Assembly (NCBI GenBank): GCA_916700875.1
Contig: CAKAKS010000068.1
Location: forward strand, 34,004,627 to 34,068,626
Reading direction: 5' to 3'
Origin: Sebastes aleutianus
Taxonomy: Eukaryota > Chordata > Actinopteri > Perciformes > Sebastidae
Length of the DNA stretch: 64,000 bases
How positions within the stretch are numbered: the first letter of the stretch is position 1; each line of letters opens with the position of its first letter. Shown here piece by piece: positions 60,281 through 64,000 of the stretch. The translations under genes were made by a program, and so were the position numbers. The notes below the pieces were generated by a model. The model was not told the DNA's origin. It saw nothing but the letters and a program-made list of their open reading frames with translations, and ran no database searches.

Positions 60281-61440
60281 GTTTATTTGTTGTATTTATA
60301 TTTTCTTTTTTAGCAACTATAGCGTGAGACTCCACAGTTCCATCTGCCCACCACAAAACCTGCTGCCAAGTTATCCTTCAATTGTAGGTTAAACATGAAA
60401 TCACCGAGGTGTGACAGTGTATTTCCACTTACACAGAGTTTATCTTTTTTTTTACTGTTAGAGGCTAAGCAGCAAGCCGAGGGATAACTGAGTCAATCTA
60501 ATTTGGCCCAAATAAAGTTCTGCATTGCTCAGCACAAACAGCCCCTCGCTGGCTTCAGTTCCAGTCGAGTGTAAACAAGGTGAATTTACTGAGATTGAAT
60601 ACAAAATTGAGAGGTTATCAAAGTAAAATAGACGGGAAAAGTGAGGTTAAAGTGCTTTTGTTATTGTTTTAAAAGACTTTTTTTTTTTCAATTCAAAACA
60701 AATATGTATTCATCCATGGGTGTAATTCTAATACAAGTGTATATTAAATATCCTTGAACATGACACTGAGCCCCTGTCAGCCCTGAGCTCAGCAGTGAAA
60801 ATGAAAGTTTAAGTCTACGTCGGGAATCAAATCTACCAGGAATCAAAGAAAACCGCTTTCCTTTGAAACTGATGCCCATGGATATCCGAACATGTTTGAC
60901 TGCTCCCAGAGCTGTGAAGCAGCCTCACCGTATAATAGACAGCATTAACCCTCAATCCATGTACAAATGGAGAAAAAAACAACGACATGAAGGTGCGAGA
61001 TTTTATCCACGAACGTTCAGCAACTTTAGCTCCAGGCAGGGAGAAGGTGGTGGAGGTCTGAGCCCAGCCAGGAGATGTTCTGGTTGGGTTTAACACGGGT
61101 AGGTAGACCCTGGAGGTGAAGGAACGGGTGGGGGTGAGAGCTGAGGGACCCACAGGGGGGACAGATTCAGCCCTGACCATCTGCCTGCCTCCAGCCTCTG
61201 CCAACACAAACTTGCACGCATCCTTTTTCCTTCATACATTCACACACGCAAACACATGACATGATTCATCTCAGGTGTGTGTTATTTAATAAACTGTAAC
61301 CTACTTATTTTCATCCAACCAGGAGTGTTTTCAGCATTGTTTGTAGGCTGTATGTTGGCAGGATCGAGGCTGGTAAAATGTACATTATGAGCAACAATAT
61401 ACAACACAATATATGTAGAGTAATATAAATAAATACTAGT
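60281..61440. other. Unique sequence
   Basis: No repeat family recognised. The minus-strand frame 60833-61207 (124 codons) has no identified motif. Confidence 0.4.
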
Positions 61441-61704
61441 CAGTCTATTACCTATAGTAGATGATGGTTGGCGCACCTCCAGTTTGGAGAAACAGACAGG
61501 AGTACCAGCACGGCAGCAAAGCAATGTTTTAAACGTATTTATAGCGTACATTTAATCTGATATTGGTGTTTATAGATGTCTAAAATGTGTTTTGCTGCTT
61601 CCCCCGTCCACAGCAGTACATTGCTTTGCTCCCGTGCTGGTACTCCTGTCTGTTTCCCTAAACTGGGGGCGTGCCGACCGTCATCTACTGTAGGTAATAC
61701 ACTG
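61441..61704. repeat. Inverted repeat, 86-bp arms, 92-bp spacer
   Basis: Arms 61441-61526 and 61619-61704 are about 88% identical in inverted orientation (AAACAGACAGGAGTACCAGC shared exactly). The mirrored peptides RAGTPVCF on opposite strands result from this. It is probably a fold-back piece of a larger interspersed repeat. Confidence 0.9.
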
Positions 61705-61754
61705 GATAAGTACCTCAAACAACCCCACTTCAAAACACCCAAACTATCCCTTTA

Positions 61755-62195
61755 CAGACTGGTGTCATACACTGTTCGTAGCTATACCTACAAAAAATAA
61801 TGCACTGTAACTTGTGTATATCCCATAAAAACAATTGGTTTGTAATTAACGTAATCGTGAAGCAGGAAATCGAAGTAGCGGCGAACGGCGTGTAGGGAGG
61901 AGGTCGAGGCGGATGGGTGGGGCAAAAAACACCGGGCTTTCGCCCAGGAGATCAGCGTTCGTGTCCCATGTGAAACCACAATTCAACGTTGATTTATTCG
62001 TCACAAAAGTTGCGCTACTTCCGGAGTTATTTTAATCCAAACCATGTTTTTTTCCTAAACCTAACTAAGTAGTTTTGTTGCCTAAAACTAAGGAAGTTGT
62101 TTCCTGTGAAGACCAAGGTTTATTTTGAAAAGACTGTATGCATGTAACGAGCAAAAATGTACACGTGTTGCTGGACATTCGTAAGAAAACGAACA
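61755..62195 (+). repeat. Repeat family A, long copy
   Basis: 5' end TGGTGTCATACACTGTTCGT then GTAGCTATACCTACAAAAA, GTAATCGTGAAGCAGGAAAT, GGGAGGAGGTCGAGGCGGAT, the tRNA-like GGGCTTTCGCCCAGGAGATC then AGCGTTCGTGTCCC, TTTTCCTAAACCTAACTAAG, GACTGTATGCATGTAACGAG and GTGTTGCTGGACATTCGTAA. Cleanest 5' half in the window. Confidence 0.87.
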
Positions 62196-62639
62196 TTATA
62201 TTGTGTAATATTGATAATAATCATGTGCCGTTTTAGTCATATAGAAAGATTTATTAATAAAGTATATTTGATAAAATTCAATTTAGCGTTTTTAGAAAAT
62301 TGTTCACCCTGAAAACTTAATGCAGAACAAAGCTCTTAAAGCTCCACCTATTAATACAGGTTCATATGGGATTTTGTCCAATTTAAAGCTTCCGCAGTCT
62401 GTACTCAGTCATGTCTTCACAGTTTAGACTGTGTGTGTTCCTGTGTTAATCAGCCGAGCTGAGAACAGAGAGGATTAGTGACTTAATCAGGCTGATAGAT
62501 GATGGTTATTCATAGAAATAGAGTGAGTTGTCATCTCACTGAGGAGAACTCTTTATTCCAAAGTTTCTCTTCTTTCTTTTTATAGCTCTTCAGTCCATCT
62601 GTGTTCACATCAGATGTCTGTTGAGTCAGAGAGTGATTG
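62196..62639. other. Unique AT-rich sequence
   Basis: Nothing recognised. Confidence 0.4.
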
Positions 62640-63355
62640 GATCTATCTATCCATCCATTTATCTAATCATCATCTGTCCATCTCTCCACCCATATAATCA
62701 GACATCCATCCATTGATCCATACATCTTTCTGTGCATCTATCCATTCATCCTCCCATCCTTCATCCATTAGTCAATTAGTCCATCTATCATCTATAATCA
62801 ATCCATCCATCTTTCCATGCAATCATCTACCCATCATATCTTCACCTGCTGCCCATCCATCCATCATCAGTCTACCCATGCATCCATCCATACATGCCGT
62901 CATCCATTGATCCTTGCAGCCATCATCCATCCAATCAATCCATCTATCCAATCAATCATCCATCCATCAATCCATCTATCCAATCAATCATCCATCCATC
63001 AATTCATATATCCAATCAATCATCCATCCATCTATCCAATCAATCATCCATCTATCCATCCATTGATCCATCAGTCTTTCTTTGCATCTATCCATCCATC
63101 CACCCATCCTTTATCGATTAGACTGTCTATCATCTATAATTTATCCATTACTCCATCTATCTTTCCATGCAATCATCTACCCATCATCTCTCCACCATCT
63201 GTCCGTCCATCCATCCATCATCGGACTACCTATGCATCCATCCATCCATACCATCATCGATCTATCCATCAATCCATCTATCCAATCAATCATCCGTCCA
63301 TCAATTAATCTATCCAATCAATAATCCATTTCTTCAGTCATCCATCTAAGCACTC
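62640..63355. repeat. (ATCC)n-derived complex array
   Basis: Degenerate CATCCATC / CTATCCAATCAATCATC repeats. A larger block repeats with an offset of ~350 bases: CTTTCCATGCAATCATCTAC occurs at 62811 and 63161, and surrounding sequence follows. Ser/Ile/His/Pro frames here are artefacts. Confidence 0.95.
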
Positions 63356-63360
63356 ATCAC

Positions 63361-63433
63361 TAACCCTGTCAAGATGCCGAGGGGCACTGCCCAAGCAGCG
63401 CTAATTGACGTCCTGGGAGTGAGACCAGGCTGA
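63361..63433 (-). repeat. Family B-like terminal fragment
   Basis: GATGCCGAGGGGCACTGCCC and the end GGGAGTGAGACCAGGCTG resemble the GACGCCGAGGGGTCTGAC and AATGAGAACGGGCTG ends of family B. If so it is a very short solo or deleted copy sitting between ATCC tracts. Confidence 0.45.
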
Positions 63434-63468
63434 TCCATCCATCCATCCATCCATCCATCCATCCATCA
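63432..63468. repeat. (ATCC)n microsatellite
   Basis: Nine ATCC units following the family-B-like fragment. Confidence 0.95.
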
Positions 63469-63925
63469 GGCTATCTCCATCCTCCCGTTCATCAGTCCAT
63501 CCAGTATCCTATTCAAACCATTACCCTATTAGTCCTCACATCTTGTCTCCTTGTCCATTTCAGTTTTTCTCCTTCCTTCCATCAGCTGCCCTCCCGTCTT
63601 TCTTCTCCTTCAACTTTTGCCCTCCCCACCCACCACTCTCCCTCTCCTCCATCCCTGCGTTTGACAGGTGACAGACTTTTCTTGTGCATTCGCCTTCTTG
63701 TTTTATTCATAACTTTGGGATATTTGACAATCTTACCACAGTTTGTTTATCCTACCAAGACAAACACTAAAAGACAAAAAACACATATCATTTCCTGACT
63801 GTCTTCTCTGCCTGCGTATAGATCCAATGTGTGACCTTGTGAAGGATGATTTTGACCTAAACAGAAAAGTTTTTTTGTCCAAACCTGAGTGTGATGTCTT
63901 GTTATAATCTCAAACCTGTCTGCAG
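63469..63925. other. Pyrimidine-rich then unique sequence
   Basis: 63480-63660 is C/T-rich. Nothing coding recognised before the possible acceptor at 63925. Confidence 0.35.
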
Positions 63926-64000
63926 CCTGTTAAACCGCTCACTAAAGACCAGCGTGGGAATAATCCACCGGTCAGCTGGCTGTTAAAGTTTGGCTGTAGC
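63926..64000 (+). other. Weak candidate exon, cut by window end
   Basis: Follows CTGTCTGCAG. The frame from its first base is open for 25 codons to the window edge (starts PVKPLTKDQRGNNPP). The pyrimidine tract upstream is short and mixed. Peptide not recognised. Confidence 0.15.

Noticed and set aside
62713..63349. Several Ser/Ile/His/Pro-rich frames up to 163 codons
   Set aside because: Translations of the (ATCC)n-type array.

Overview
The window looks like a piece of a ray-finned fish nuclear genome, probably a percomorph teleost. It is AT-leaning, has no dense coding, and is rich in (CA/TG)n, (TC)n and (ATCC)n microsatellites. It carries typical teleost transposon debris: a Tc1/mariner remnant, a tRNA-derived SINE, a Rex3/RTE-like LINE with a (GGAT)n tail, hAT-like non-autonomous elements and several TIR repeat families in many copies. 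The species and any flanking gene cannot be named from the sequence alone. No complete protein-coding gene is supported. The best host exon candidate is 10108-10305, with a long pyrimidine tract before a good acceptor and a good donor after it. A weaker candidate begins at 63926. The window is therefore most likely intronic or intergenic DNA, possibly one very long intron.

Layout. 0-3.6 kb: an irregular, very degenerate array whose units keep a short core close to GTTGCCAGGTTGGA, about 18 copies. This is the most unusual signal here. 4.1-9.5 kb: an internally deleted Tc1 copy, a family-C repeat with a ~450-bp minisatellite grown inside it, a palindromic MITE and a repeat carrying a CTCF-like site. 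10.1-10.3 kb: candidate exon. 11-20 kb: microsatellites, a ~730-bp fold-back element and repeats of families A/C, B and D. 20-48 kb: many dispersed repeats (families A-F), a four-copy array with a conserved core, a hAT-like element with an 8-bp target duplication, and a SINE nested in a family-A copy with a 14-bp target duplication. 49.7-51.1 kb: a strand-asymmetric minisatellite. 53.5-54.1 kb: a LINE insertion whose 5' part is inverted, flanked by a 12-bp duplication. 55-64 kb: a family-D-related repeat with a 38-bp minisatellite, GA repeats, more family A, a TIR MITE, an 86-bp-arm inverted repeat and an (ATCC)n-type array.

Family letters A-F are labels used only here, and orientation '+' for A and C is the direction reading CCTAAACCTAAC. 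A and C each carry a segment resembling the 3' half of tRNA-Glu(UUC). A, B and C share a CCTAAACCTAAC...TTGTTGCCTAAA module. No operon-like or pathway logic is present. The long open frames are almost all translations of simple repeats.
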